Assembly: GCA_018340375.1 (NCBI GenBank)
Contig: JAFFJZ010000006.1
Coordinates: 12,728,001-12,792,000, forward strand
DNA: 64,000 nucleotides
Direction: 5' to 3'
Source: Gonatopus flavifemur
Lineage: Eukaryota > Arthropoda > Insecta > Hymenoptera > Dryinidae
How positions within the stretch are numbered: the stretch's first letter is position 1; each line of letters opens with the position of its first letter. Of the stretch, positions 44,908 to 54,420 are shown piece after piece. The translations under genes were made by a program, and so were the position numbers. Under the pieces are notes generated by a model. The model worked only from the letters and a program-made list of their open reading frames with translations. It made no database searches and was not told the DNA's origin.

Positions 44908-45145
44908 TGATTTCCTATTATTTGCAATCACGGCAGTGCCTGTATTGTATCAGTACTTGATCGATATCAAGCTTTCAGTACTGGTGTATCAGTACTGGCA
45001 TAGTACTGTATCAGTACTTGGTCGACATCAAGCTTTCAGTACTGGTGTATCAGTACTGGCATAGTACTGTATCAGTACTTGGTCGACATCAAGCTTTCAG
45101 TACTGGTGTATCAGTACTGGCATAGTTCGGTTTTTTCTGATTGGG
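44908..45145 (-). mobile_element. Family E-derived segment with tandem core (E6)
   Basis: It ends with GGCATAGTTCGGTTTTTTCT followed by GATTGGG, the same right end as E5. Its body is three copies of a 61-bp unit, so it looks like an E element whose centre was replaced by, or expanded into, a tandem array. Confidence 0.6.
44945..45125 (+). repeat. 61-bp tandem repeat, three copies
   Basis: The period is 61 bases (consecutive 60-base rows are offset by one). Each unit contains TATCAGTACTTGGTCGACAT, CAAGCTTTCAGTACTGGTGT and ATCAGTACTGGCATAGTACT. Copies two and three are virtually identical, while copy one has GATCGATATC in place of GGTCGACATC. The AGTACT palindrome occurs four times per unit. 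Confidence 0.85.
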
Positions 45146-45229
45146 TACATTTATCGAAAATTGATTTCCTATCGCATGATCGAAATTTTCCGGTTGCCGC
45201 GTGTAGGAAAATCCCGATTATTTTTGACA

Positions 45230-45345
45230 GCGTACGTTTCGGTATTGTCGATACTCTCGGCTTGGCAGGTATCGTCTCGATCTTGAAAAATAATTGTTCG
45301 TCTCGTCTCGTATAGGTCTTGGTCTCGTCCGAAACCCTAGATTAC
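45230..45345. mobile_element. Fragment related to AB1
   Basis: TCGTCTCGTCTCGTATAGG and TCTCGTCCGAAACCCTAG echo the right end of AB1 (CTCGTCTCGTGCGAAGCCCTA minus one base). No left partner is located. Confidence 0.4.
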
Positions 45346-45701
45346 GTATCGTTTTGATGTTGAAATACCTTGTCAGCCAGTGATGGGCCATATCTGGGCC
45401 AGCAATGGGGAATTAATCATTGGATATTCAACACGAGCCAATTATAAGCCACTTATCGGCTGTGTTCCATGTGTTTTGTTGAAATATGAACAACCGAAAA
45501 CTTTAGTTATGCTAATCAAATTTTTGTCGTTGCAACAAAACATTTGGTATGAGACACAAAATATTTTTGTTCACACATTTAGGAGCAAAATAATTTTGTT
45601 GAAAGCACAAATATTTGGTCGAAGGAACAAAAGTTTTTTGTTGTTCACATATCAATAAAAATGTTTTGTTGTTTTAACCAAACAGTTTTCTCAGTGTATG
45701 G

Positions 45702-45882
45702 GGAATCGCTTATTAAAAGAAATTAGTAATCGAATAACGAATTATTCAGCTCTTCCAAGACCTAAAATGTTGAATTACATTCTTCAAGTGAGATTTCCAG
45801 TTCCAAGGAGTTAATTAAAAAAGATAAATAACCATGATTTATTAGATTTTGTGAACTCAAACCTTCGTTTTGTTCAACAACA
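45702..45882 (-). mobile_element. Family A fragment (A4)
   Basis: AATCGAATAACGAATTATTC, AGTTCCAAGGAGTTAATT and GATTTATTAGATTTTGTG follow the family A interior in reverse orientation. Both termini are decayed (GAATCGCTTATTAAAAG and GTTTTGTTCAACAACAT). Confidence 0.55.
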
Positions 45883-46123
45883 TATCTTATTCTTGCTCTC
45901 CTGGTCGAAAAATTCCATTAAACCCATTGATTGATTTTTGATTTTTATCGATCATACGAACGACCTATGAAAGTGGAACAATTGAGGGTAACTGCATCTT
46001 GTAATTAGATTTTCTAGCTTCTTCTTCTTCTTCTCTCCTCATAGGAAACATGAAAACGCCTGAACAGAAGTTGTAGTTCTAGGAGTGATTCGTATAGGAG
46101 ATTATCGATCCAGGCAATAATTA

Positions 46124-46142
46124 TGTTGTTGTTGTTGTTGTT
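46124..46142 (+). repeat. (GTT)n microsatellite
   Basis: About six copies of GTT. Confidence 0.85.
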
Positions 46143-46189
46143 ATAAACTTAGGTACAGTAGGAGCAGTTCTTACCCAAGCAGGTTTGAC

Positions 46190-46317
46190 CCGATAGCATT
46201 CAATTTCTGTGGGCGAAGGCGGTTCGTTGCGTCTACGAACCCACATGAGAAATACCACACAACGTATTTACAATCTATTAAAGACCAACAAGAAAATGAA
46301 AATATTATCAATAAACT
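46190..46317 (+). pseudogene. Weak C2H2-finger-like short frame
   Basis: After an acceptor-like CTTACCCAAGCAG a frame reads FDPIAFNFCGRRRFVASTNP, then HEKYHTTYLQSIKDQQENEN, to a TAA at about 46315. FCGRRRF...HEKYH has the look of the second half of a C2H2 finger (C-x11-H-x3-H), but the first CxxC pair is lost and the spacing is one short. It might be a decayed zinc-finger exon; chance is at least as likely. Confidence 0.18.
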
Positions 46318-46483
46318 GTAATTTTATTCGAATACAATTCTGAATCCTTTTACCGTGAAACGCGCATCATCAGTTTCGATTTTCTCGTTACGATATCGAT
46401 ATATCTTTCATGACGTCAGTGGTGATCAGATTTTGGCATGATAACAACAAGAAGGACAGTCGATAGAGTAAAGAAGAACTATA

Positions 46484-46520
46484 AGAGAAGAAGTAGAAGG
46501 AGAAGAAGAAGAAGAAGAAA
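46484..46520 (+). repeat. (GAA)n-type microsatellite
   Basis: AGAAGAAG-type run with a few interruptions, about 37 bases, inside a longer purine-rich tract. Confidence 0.8.
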
Positions 46521-47151
46521 AGTCTTAGCTTGTATTCTCTTGTATCGTATCGTATGAAGCGAGGGCCGGGGATCAAGGACGGTTTTACTCGCGAGAAGCG
46601 AAACCACGCCACGCTACGTGTATCCTAGCATCTTTCTCCCGAGCGTGGGGCAGCTATACACCAAGAGCAAATAGAGATTACGAAGAAAGAAGACAATACG
46701 AAATATAGCGCGATAAACAAGGGTGGAAGAACAGTGGACAGATGATAAGGAGAGAAAGAAGGAAGAAAGAAAAAAACCTCACGAAGAGTAGTATCGTAAA
46801 AGAGAAAGGAAGAGAAGGAGGAGGAGAAAAGAGGGGAGAGTGGAGGCGACTGAGTTATAATACTTGGCACGTCCACTAGCTTTGCGAGAGAAACGAGTAG
46901 AGACAGAGATCTCGAGAGGACACGGGATAGAAAATACGCGAGGGATAAAAGAGAAAGAGAGATCGAATGGGTAGCATCGGTTCGCTCGCTCCATTGGCAT
47001 TTTCCCCTTTGATTTTCTGACGATTCCATTCATCTTTGTCACTTTTGCGAGGCAAGGATAAAAGGAAAAAAAAATCCAACGGATTTTAAAGGGAGGGAGA
47101 AAGAAAAAGTGTAAAGAAAGAAGAGGTGAAAAGCTTAGAACAGGCTACCGC

Positions 47152-47169
47152 AAGAGAGAGAGAGAGAGA
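47152..47169 (+). repeat. (GA)n microsatellite
   Basis: About nine uninterrupted GA copies within purine-rich DNA. Confidence 0.85.
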
Positions 47170-48573
47170 AGGACAGAGCGAAGGAGAGTGGGGAAAACGG
47201 TGAACACGGAGGAGAGACACGGAGGCAGTAGCGGGAGGTTGAAGAAACGTGTTCCAACCTGCATGACCCGGTACATTCTCTGCTAAAAGTTTCAATCATA
47301 ACAAGTTGAGCAGCCACAAGCGGAAGTACGAAAATTTCAACCAGCTTTGAATATTCAATTACTTTTTAATTTCATTTTTATTCCTTTGATTTTATAAAAA
47401 CCCATCATTTTGATGAGGAATTTTTGACAAATTGTTTACAAGTGTCGGAACGCAGGATACTTTTTCTCTTCCTCCCAAATAAATTCCGAAACATTTTATT
47501 GTATATTGAATCATCTCGATAAGGAACTAACTTATTAATGCGTATTTTACGAAAGATTTTGATAACGTGGAATATCGTATCTCAAGGGACGAATAGTGTA
47601 CTTTATATGTTTGAGTTAAACGGGCTTATCGCCGCTTCGGCTCTCGTTCCTCATGAAAATGTTGACAGAAGAAAAAAACTTGAGTTATTCTTGACACGAT
47701 ATCGCTGAATCTTGAGAAAATATTACGTATCGAATCTTTCATCATCAAAGTATACAATGAAAATTTCAAATCTCCAAGAATATATTTTGATTTGTGAAAC
47801 CAAATAAAGTGTTGTGTTGAAACAACAACATTATTTTGCTACTAAGTTTTCTGATAGAAAAGTTTTTATTTCAGTTTGGTGGAACAATAAACACTTGGGG
47901 GATGTGGCAAAAGGTTTTATTGTACCAGCAAAGCAATTTTGTGGGCCCACCGACTCGAATTTAATCGATCCCCTATATTTTGTATTCCCAAATGCCAAAA
48001 ATAACGAGATGATAACAATGCAGAATGTCAATAAAAATTCAGTCAAATGAACTCAATCTCAGACTTTTACACTGAAAGGATTGTTTTGTTGGAATAACAA
48101 AATATTTGATATCTCAACAAGCAAACCTTTATATTACTTCCCCTGAATTTTCTCACAAAGATCTTTCATTGGAGCATCAAAAACATGGAGTAAAAAACCA
48201 AATAATGTTATTAGAGCGACAAAGCTCCTTCACACACCAATCAAAATAGTTTGTTGCTGTTATATCTCCCAAACACTCTGAAGAAAAAAGCTTTCTTCAA
48301 TCATTTTTTTTTATCATAATTTTGGGAATTTTTTCCGCAAACTGGCGAAACCTTGAACAAAACATTCGAAAAAGTTGATTGGATGAAAACTCTCTGAGTT
48401 CTGCTGCTCGCCGATTCCAAACCACAGTTTCCAGAAAAACGCTCCTATAGCCGCCATTTTGCAACACATTTTGAATAAAAAAATTTGTTCTCACTCCTGA
48501 AGAGTTGCTTAATCGAGTGGTGTATTGAGTCTTCATTATTGATGAAAAAAGCTTTTCTTTTTTAGAGAATTCG

Positions 48574-48870
48574 CACTGACAGAAAAACGACCTGGTTGAA
48601 ACATTCGTGCTGGCAATAACTTGAAATCTGGTTCGATTCACCAGGAAATGTGGTTGTGACGTCCAAAAAAAGTAGTTGAAGCAAAAATCAACTGAATATT
48701 TTGGTTGTCACTCCAAGAAAAGAATTTTGTTTTTCTAACCTGAAAAACTGGGTTAATTTTTGCTTCAACCACTTTTTCTAGACATCACAATCACATTTCC
48801 TGGCGAATCGAACCAGATTTCAAGTTATTGCAGCCAGGAATGTTTTAACCAGGTCGTTTCTCTGTCAGTG
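48574..48870. mobile_element. Foldback MITE P with 120-bp inverted repeats
   Basis: The left arm (CACTGACAGAAAAACGACCT, GGTTGAAACATTCGTGCTGG, CAATAACTTGAAATCTGGTT, GTAGTTGAAGCAAAAAT) is mirrored closely by the right arm (ATTTTTGCTTCAACCAC, AACCAGATTTCAAGTTATTG, GAATGTTTTAACCAGGTCGT, CTCTGTCAGTG). The 297-bp element is almost all stem. It shares CACTG ends with D and AH. No coding. Confidence 0.85.
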
Positions 48871-48892
48871 TGGAAGCTATCACCCCTTGAGA

Positions 48893-49084
48893 GCATTCCG
48901 TAGACCCTAGAGTTACTAGATCTCTCCACCCAAAATACTGACTAAATAAAATAGAATAAGACAACCAGCCAGACCTGGTTCCATACAAATAGAAGGTCTG
49001 GCTGGTTGTTTGATCCCATTTTGTTTGGTCCTCTCCAAGTATTTTGGGTAGAGAGATCTAGTAACTTTAGGATCTACGGGATGC
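48893..49084. mobile_element. Near-complete palindromic element Q
   Basis: The outer arms GCATTCCGTAGACCCTAGAG, TTACTAGATCTCTCCACCC and AAAATACT pair with AGTATTTT, GGGTAGAGAGATCTAGTAA and TTTAGGATCTACGGGATGC. An inner perfect hairpin (ACAACCAGCCAGACCT / AGGTCTGGCTGGTTGT) sits in the centre. CCCTTGAG left and CCCTTGAC right may be a decayed 8-bp duplication. 192 bp. Confidence 0.8.
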
Positions 49085-50496
49085 CCTTGACACGCCAGTT
49101 TAAATTTAGGCATCTAAAATTCAATATCGCTGCCAGAATTTTGGCAAGAATAAGAATGATCATGCAGGGAAGATAGGAATACGACTCTGTATTCGTTATC
49201 CAGTAAGGATGATAGAACGTATCGCAATTATAATAGAAGGGAATGCTAATCGCGAATAATTAACATCATTTTCATCTTTCCAGTGTTTCTTGGAATCAAT
49301 AGTTTTAAATGAGCCAAGATCACGGCTTTGATCGTAAAATAAAATATCGACATGCGTAACGGTACGCGTATGATGTGCCTTTCACCCGGCGCATTGGCCC
49401 TGACTATACATGCATAGTTCGTTTAGATGATCTGCCTGAGCGGCAGAGCCACACCTGTGTTGCGGTATATTTGTACTGACCTATCTTTTTTCCATGCATA
49501 AAGTCAGATGCTCGTTGAGAGGTGAGAAGATCGTAAGAGAAACAAGCGTTGAGATACATTCGTAAGACTGGCAGCTGTATAAAACGAAACGCAGAATATT
49601 GAGGATACAATTTTTGCCAACAACGAGATTTACGTTCATCAATTTATTCCTTCTCTCTCTCTCTCTCTCTCTGATGAATCCTTTCAACGAATTGATTCTT
49701 CAAACGTTATGTCAGCGCTTATGAAATGTCAAGTTCTGAATCGAAAGGATCGCTCACACGTGTGGCTCGATAGTTACCATAATCTTCGAGTATCGTATTA
49801 TAGTCCTCGGATTTATATGGTTAACAAGTTATAGTCTTATGATTTCATATTTTGCATAATGATATTTTGCTACGGCGTATCCTTCGGGCAGAGATAATAT
49901 CGATGAGGCTCATCCAGTACCACGATGTTTTATTGAATCTTTCCACCGTTCAAATGGAAAATCCAAGGGGATATATATTTTTGTTTTTTCAATCATCTTT
50001 CGAATGGAAAAGTCATCCAAGATTTGTGAATCTAATTAATAGGGAAAGTATAAATCACGAGTGATTTGTGAATTTATTTAAGGAGATGTTAATCATCGTG
50101 CGCTCGAAGACAATGCATAATGCGTGGATTTAAATTGCTCAGTGTTTTCTCGAAGTGAATGATATTGGGTAATTTTGTAATGCAACTTCGTTACCGTATA
50201 CCAGCTGCATTCTTTTTTTTCTCTTTATTGTCGGTGATTCTGTATTTTAACGATATCCGTCCAGTCAAGGTCTCACTCATCAACGTTGTTACTGAGAATT
50301 TTTTCTATTCGCAGGTACATAAGGAATTGCTGAACTCACATAATTCCATAGTTGTTTGGTGATGAAATCATATTCTTACCGACAAGTATATGGTTTAACT
50401 AAAAATTCAGTTCAAAACGATTATGGGCTGCGCACAATCGATGTTACGAAATTCATTTAGCGTTTCGTGTGGGGATTTTTGTTGTTGTAAGATACA
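49085..50496. other. Unique stretch, no gene seen
   Basis: AT-rich apart from a GC-richer patch at about 49385-49465 (CACCCGGCGCATTGGCCC, CTGCCTGAGCGGCAGAGCC). Short open frames only. No repeats shared with the rest of the window. Confidence 0.4.
49651..49672 (+). repeat. (TC)n microsatellite
   Basis: Eleven or so uninterrupted CT copies. Confidence 0.9.
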
Positions 50497-50711
50497 CATG
50501 TACTTGAAATTTGAATTGTTTATAGAAACGAGACAAAAATTTGAATTCACAAAATCGGATAAATCGTCGGTTTTTATCTTCTAAAATTAATTCCAGGGAA
50601 CCAGGAACATAATTTATGGAATATACTTCAGGTGTTGGGTTTTGAAAAGCTGAGTATTTCGTTATTCGAATATCTGTTCGTTTCAATAGACGATTCAAAT
50701 TTTAGCGACAT
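50497..50711 (+). mobile_element. MITE family A, copy A5
   Basis: Left end CATGTACTTGAAATTTGAAT; right end GACGATTCAAATTTTAGCGA. The middle GAGTATTTCGTTATTCGAAT and AATTCACAAAATCGGATAAA match A1 and A3. 215 bp. Confidence 0.72.
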
Positions 50712-50798
50712 TAATATATATATCAATCATATATAGTATGCATGATTCCTGCTACCCACATAGCACAGAATGTTTCAATGACATTGCCAGAATATCAT

Positions 50799-51714
50799 CT
50801 CGTGAGAAAATCGTTCAGGTTTGATTATGCGTGTTCAGGCCTGATCATAGACATTTTTCGGTAAAATTCTTTGTGTTTAATACTGACTGCACGTGAGTGA
50901 GTCTGATTACACCTGGTCATTCATTTTTGAGCTTTGTCTTCACTTCAAAGGCTTCAATTTTGTACCCACGTGCAAACCCGTGATCAAGCTGAACCACCAG
51001 TGATCATGCCAGACAAACCATTCTCACCCGTGATCATGCAAAATCTTACTGACTGAGGAATATTCATACAAAATGACTGTATGTTGATTTTTTTATCACA
51101 AATACACACACGGAAAGAAGAAAACAGCACTGGTTACTGTCTATAACAGCAATCAGTTGAAAAACAAATGAAAACACGCTTGGATGATAGAGGTTAGCGC
51201 GATCACAGTGATGTGTACTGCAGTGAAATTCGTCAATGCTGCTTGGACATTAACGGTTACTGGGAGACGCAGTAATGAACGGCGTGAATTTGATTTTTCA
51301 TTTTTTTTCAATGAATTACTGCGATTCACAGTAACCATTGCTGTTTTCTTTTTTCCATGCATGTTTGATCATGATGAATCGGCCCCAAATGCAGGCGCGT
51401 ACGCCTGATCATGCATGATCATGCCTGAAAACTGGAGACTAGAAAATGGGAGCTGCATAAACACAGTAAGTAGAAATGATTGACAATGGATTAGTGTTTG
51501 AAAACATTGTTACAGTTTCATTCCTTACGAAAACTTATTGGTTTTGTATGAATTTCTTATGTATGATGGAGCATAATCAAGCGTGATTAGAGGTAATTGG
51601 GTTTGGTTCGTCCTCATCACGTGGGTACAAAAATTCAGGCCTGATCACGCCTGATTGGGCTTGAGTCATCAGCCATGATCAGGCGGGAGCAGGTGTGGAC
51701 AATTTTTTCACGGG
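50799..51714 (+). mobile_element. Family J element J2, split by L
   Basis: It begins CTCGTGAGAAAATCGTTCAG and ends GTGGACAATTTTTTCACGGG. Blocks shared with J1 and J3 include GGCTTCAATTTTGTACCCAC, GATTTTTTTATCACAAATAC and TAAGTAGAAATGATTGACAA. The body is uninterrupted where J3 is split by J1, which gives the empty site for J1. MITE L interrupts it at 51109. Confidence 0.7.
51109..51358 (+). mobile_element. MITE L inside J2
   Basis: The left end CACGGAAAGAAGAAAACAGC, then ACTGGTTACTGT, pairs with the right end ACAGTAACCATTGCTGTTTT, then CTTTTTTCCATG. In J1 the corresponding site reads ATCACGAATGCATATG without the insert. 250 bp; a short frame on each strand is incidental. Confidence 0.75.
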
Positions 51715-52065
51715 ATATTTGGAATATGCAATATTCTGGCAAACATCTCAAGAATATGGTGAAAGAATGTCTCTAGAATGTCTTATGCTACCATCCATGT
51801 GACATTTTGGAGACATTCTGCTATATCACTGAGATAATTGTCGTAATATTCTGGAGACATGCTGGACTATTGCTGGCCTCATGTTAGGGGTATTTTATAC
51901 AGAAAAACATCTCATAATTGTGTGTATTAACAATGGTACAGGATACTGCTTTTGATGAAAAACAATTTTCTTCAGAGTCAATTCCTCTACAAATGTTATA
52001 TAGAATATTATTTGGATGGCTTTGTTGGAGGAATAGACATTGAAAGTCGATTATTAGGAAAGTTC

Positions 52066-52138
52066 CCTCAGTGAGGATCGAACCCCAGTTCTTCGAGTCA
52101 TAGACAAAGCCTCTATCACCTCAGCTGATCATTGAGAT
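52066..52138 (-). pseudogene. tRNA-like segment, SINE head or pseudogene
   Basis: The minus strand reads a box A-like TCAGCTGAGGTGATAGAGGC, an anticodon-arm-like TTTGTCTATGACTCGAA and a perfect box B-like GGTTCGATCC. A 7-base loop CTATGAC with T33 would give anticodon ATG, unusual for a histidine tRNA (normally GTG). The acceptor and T stems do not pair well. It is probably tRNA-derived (SINE-like) and carried inside K. Confidence 0.5.
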
Positions 52139-52478
52139 GATAATAATCACAATGATGTGTTTCTGATAAATATTTTCCCGAGGAATGTAGACCAATCACT
52201 TCAGAATCCTCTGAAACTGAAATTGAATAGGCCCTGGGAGAGAGTTTTCTTTCCCCCTCGACTTATAAATTTGACTAAAAAGTAAGTACACATGAAATAT
52301 TGCTGCTGGAATATTCTCAGAATAATTCATTTACGATAAACATGAAATATCCCTCATTATAGATTCCCAGAACATTGCAGAATATCATATGTGCAATATT
52401 TCAATTGCAAAATTCTCTGAATATTCTTTATGAAATATTCTGTCCACAATATCCATGGAATCTCATAAAAATATTTAA

Positions 52479-52919
52479 CCCTTAGCTGACACACTGGATT
52501 CGAACTGACCTCAACATGATTCAATCTTGAATTACCATGAGGGAACTCGATCATTCGAACTCTCCGCGCAATCTGTTGCCACTTTAGAGTTTCCTCACCT
52601 TATTCCACCCCAGTGTGACATGATTTTCCATGTTTCATATAATTCTTTTGCATGTTACAGTGATAATGTCATTTAGAAGCGAAAATATACCCATCGATCG
52701 ATGAAAACAAGCGATGCATGTGTGCTGCACGCATAATTTTTTCCCATTTTCTCTCCAGGGAAATTATTTGATTGGAAATAGGAATAGTTTCATTATTCTC
52801 TAAAAATTTTTTAAGACATATGTACGCATAGCTTGGCTTTGGTATACATTTACAGTTGGGGTCATCATCGACCCCAGTGTGGCAGCTATGTTACACTGGC
52901 GAAGTGTGCCAGCTAAGGG
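52479..52919 (+). mobile_element. piggyBac-like MITE M with TTAA duplication
   Basis: Left end CCCTTAGCTGACACACT; right end AGTGTGCCAGCTAAGGG; 16 of 17 terminal bases are inverted matches. TTAA flanks both sides (52475-52478 and 52920-52923). TTAA with CCC... ends is diagnostic of piggyBac-type integration. 441 bp with no transposase. A second, single end with the same logic (TTAA then CCCTTTCAGGACC) occurs at 58953. Confidence 0.85.
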
Positions 52920-53148
52920 TTAACATAAAATGTTTCGAGTGAGATACTTGTGATATTCTGAGCATATTACTGAGAAATTGTGTGCTATTTGGGTAGTGAT
53001 AGGCGATATTCAATGAGATCTTCCAAATATTGTCTATCGCTAATTCCCCTTTCGAGTGTACATATTTTCAAAATTATATATAAACTATATTGAATTGTAT
53101 ATAAATTATATACAATTTTGACAATCTTCCCATTCTGTCTTATGGCTG

Positions 53149-53271
53149 GGGCTAATAATTTGATTCAATGTGATTTTATATGAAATTTTCAGCCATTTTC
53201 TATACATTTGTATAAAAACTTGATACAAATTTTACATAAAATCACATTGAATCAAATTATAGCTTTAGCCC
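53149..53271. mobile_element. Hairpin element AM
   Basis: GGGCTAATAATTTGATTCAA and TGTGATTTTATATGAAATTT are mirrored by AAATTTTACATAAAATCACA and TTGAATCAAATTATAGCTTT, then AGCCC. The 123-bp element is almost entirely stem. Confidence 0.72.
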
Positions 53272-53379
53272 TACTCTGACTGTCACATTCCATGTGAAAA
53301 TTCCTTGCTTCCGCCAATGCAATTCTTTCGAAGCATTCGTTCAAGCTTGCCACAAGCTATCGCCGATCCTTGACCCAGT

Positions 53380-53742
53380 ACCCGGAGAAACAAGAAATTC
53401 GCTGTGACAGCGGAATCTGATTTTGCCAAGTCCCTTTCGCTGGAGCAGCAAATTTTTCGTTGTGTTTGCTATCACAACAATCTGGTTAACTACGATAGCG
53501 ATTTTTCGACTGTGAGAGCAAAAAATGTTCACCCTTCCAGCAAAAGTTTTTGGATATTCTGTATATAATATTAAAAATTTCGCTAGTCCAGCGAAAACTT
53601 CACTGCTTTAGTCAATCATCTTGCTCTCTCAACAATCTAATTAGCCGTTGCAGCGAATTTTTAGCTAGGTTAGCAGAAAGATTCGCTATTCTGTGTATAA
53701 TACCCCGATTTGCTGCGTCAGAAAATTTCTTTTCTCAATGTA
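53380..53742 (-). mobile_element. Family B element, long decayed copy
   Basis: ACCCGGAGAAACAAG, then AAATTCGCTGTGACAGCGGA, CAAGTCCCTTTCGCTGGAGC and TCTGTATATAATATT follow the B order. A second set of AGCGAATTTTTAGC and TCTGTGTATAATACC words suggests an internal duplication or two overlapped copies. Confidence 0.6.
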
Positions 53743-53925
53743 TAGATTGGATAAAATAGATTAGTGTTGCGCCAAGCATTGGCAATAGCTAGACTCAAGC
53801 TTGGTCCCCTCTTTTTCGTTGTTGGTTCTCTCACTTCAATGTCGAAGATGGTCCAATGCTTGGGCTTGCTATTAATCTATGTTTCCATGAAATAGGGATT
53901 TTGAACATCCAATGAAAAAATAATT

Positions 53926-54153
53926 GCACGGAGGAAAAAGTATTGCTGGCACAACAAGCAGGTCTGTTACTATAGCGCCTGAAAGAAAAATCAGGTGAAA
54001 GAGCAAGAACATTGATTGACACAACTAGATTCTTTTGGCTGACATAAACGAATTTGTGAACAGAAGTAACTTCTTAGCTTCTGGAGTAAATATTCTTGCA
54101 AGGACAACAAACTTCTTTTCAGGCGCTATAGTAGCAAACCATTTTTTCTCCGT
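53926..54153 (+). mobile_element. MITE subfamily B2, copy 2
   Basis: Left end GCACGGAGGAAAAAGTATTG; right end GTAGCAAACCATTTTTTCTC, then CGT. Compared with copy 1 it contains an extra inverted pair (TACTATAGCGCCTGAAAG and TTTCAGGCGCTATAGTA). 228 bp. Confidence 0.75.
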
Positions 54154-54261
54154 AATGAGGCTGGCCATCTCTGCTCAGGTGACATGGTCAATGTTCATTT
54201 AGAGCGATATTCAAAATCATGAAAACAAAAATCATGGAAATATCACCCTTACGTGCAGATG

Positions 54262-54420
54262 TCATGCAGTTCCTTCACACCTGAATATTTTATCAATTTC
54301 CTCCCTGCAATCATCCCGCTTCCCATGAATTCGAATGAGTTTATTGTATTTGAAATTCGCTGGGTGACTCATACATTTCTCGCATTTGAATATATATTCG
54401 TGGTTTCGCGTGATGTACGT
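54262..54420 (-). pseudogene. Possible decayed zinc-finger exon
   Basis: Within a 126-codon minus frame the last 50 residues read HEYIFKCEKCMSHPANFKYN, then KLIRIHGKRDDCREEIDKIF, then RCE. CxxC...L-I-R-x-H-x5-C...F-R-C loosely recalls the C2HC-plus-C2H2 finger pair of lola-like BTB zinc-finger isoform exons. Just past RCE a 2-base shift would open CMTSARKGD in another frame, which would complete a second CxxC. Spacings differ from the family norm by 1-3 residues, so this is suggestive only. A transposon-derived finger or chance are alternatives. Confidence 0.25.

Larger units (their letters stand above)
45883..48573. other. Mostly unique stretch with microsatellites
   Basis: The tract 46430-47300 is purine-rich on the plus strand (GAGAAGAAG, GAGAGAGA), giving long but meaningless minus-strand frames of up to 134 codons. 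47810-48250 has TTGTTGAAACAACAACATT and TTTTGTTGGAATAACAAAAT words, also seen at 45530-45690 (AACAAAACATTTGG, TTTTGTTGTT), probably an old repeat family rich in AACAAAA. No host gene is recognised. Confidence 0.4.
50752..52996 (+). mobile_element. Element K, host of a four-part nest
   Basis: The left end CTACCCACATAGCACAGAAT and the right end (CTACCCAAATAGCACACAAT on the minus strand) are inverted termini, continuing with similar CAGAATATCA words. The K body is rich in GAATATTC/AATATTCTGG. J2, L, a tRNA-like segment and M are all embedded. K has no recognisable transposase; its own DNA is about 0.9 kb once J2 and M are removed. Confidence 0.65.

Noticed and set aside
44690..45125. CRISPR-like repeat array
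   Set aside because: The regular units are a contiguous 61-bp tandem repeat without variable spacers, in a eukaryote-like context.
46625..47029. 134-codon minus frame rich in serine and leucine, like a secreted or membrane protein
   Set aside because: It is the translation of a purine-rich (GAGAAGAAG) tract. All minus frames here are open for that reason.
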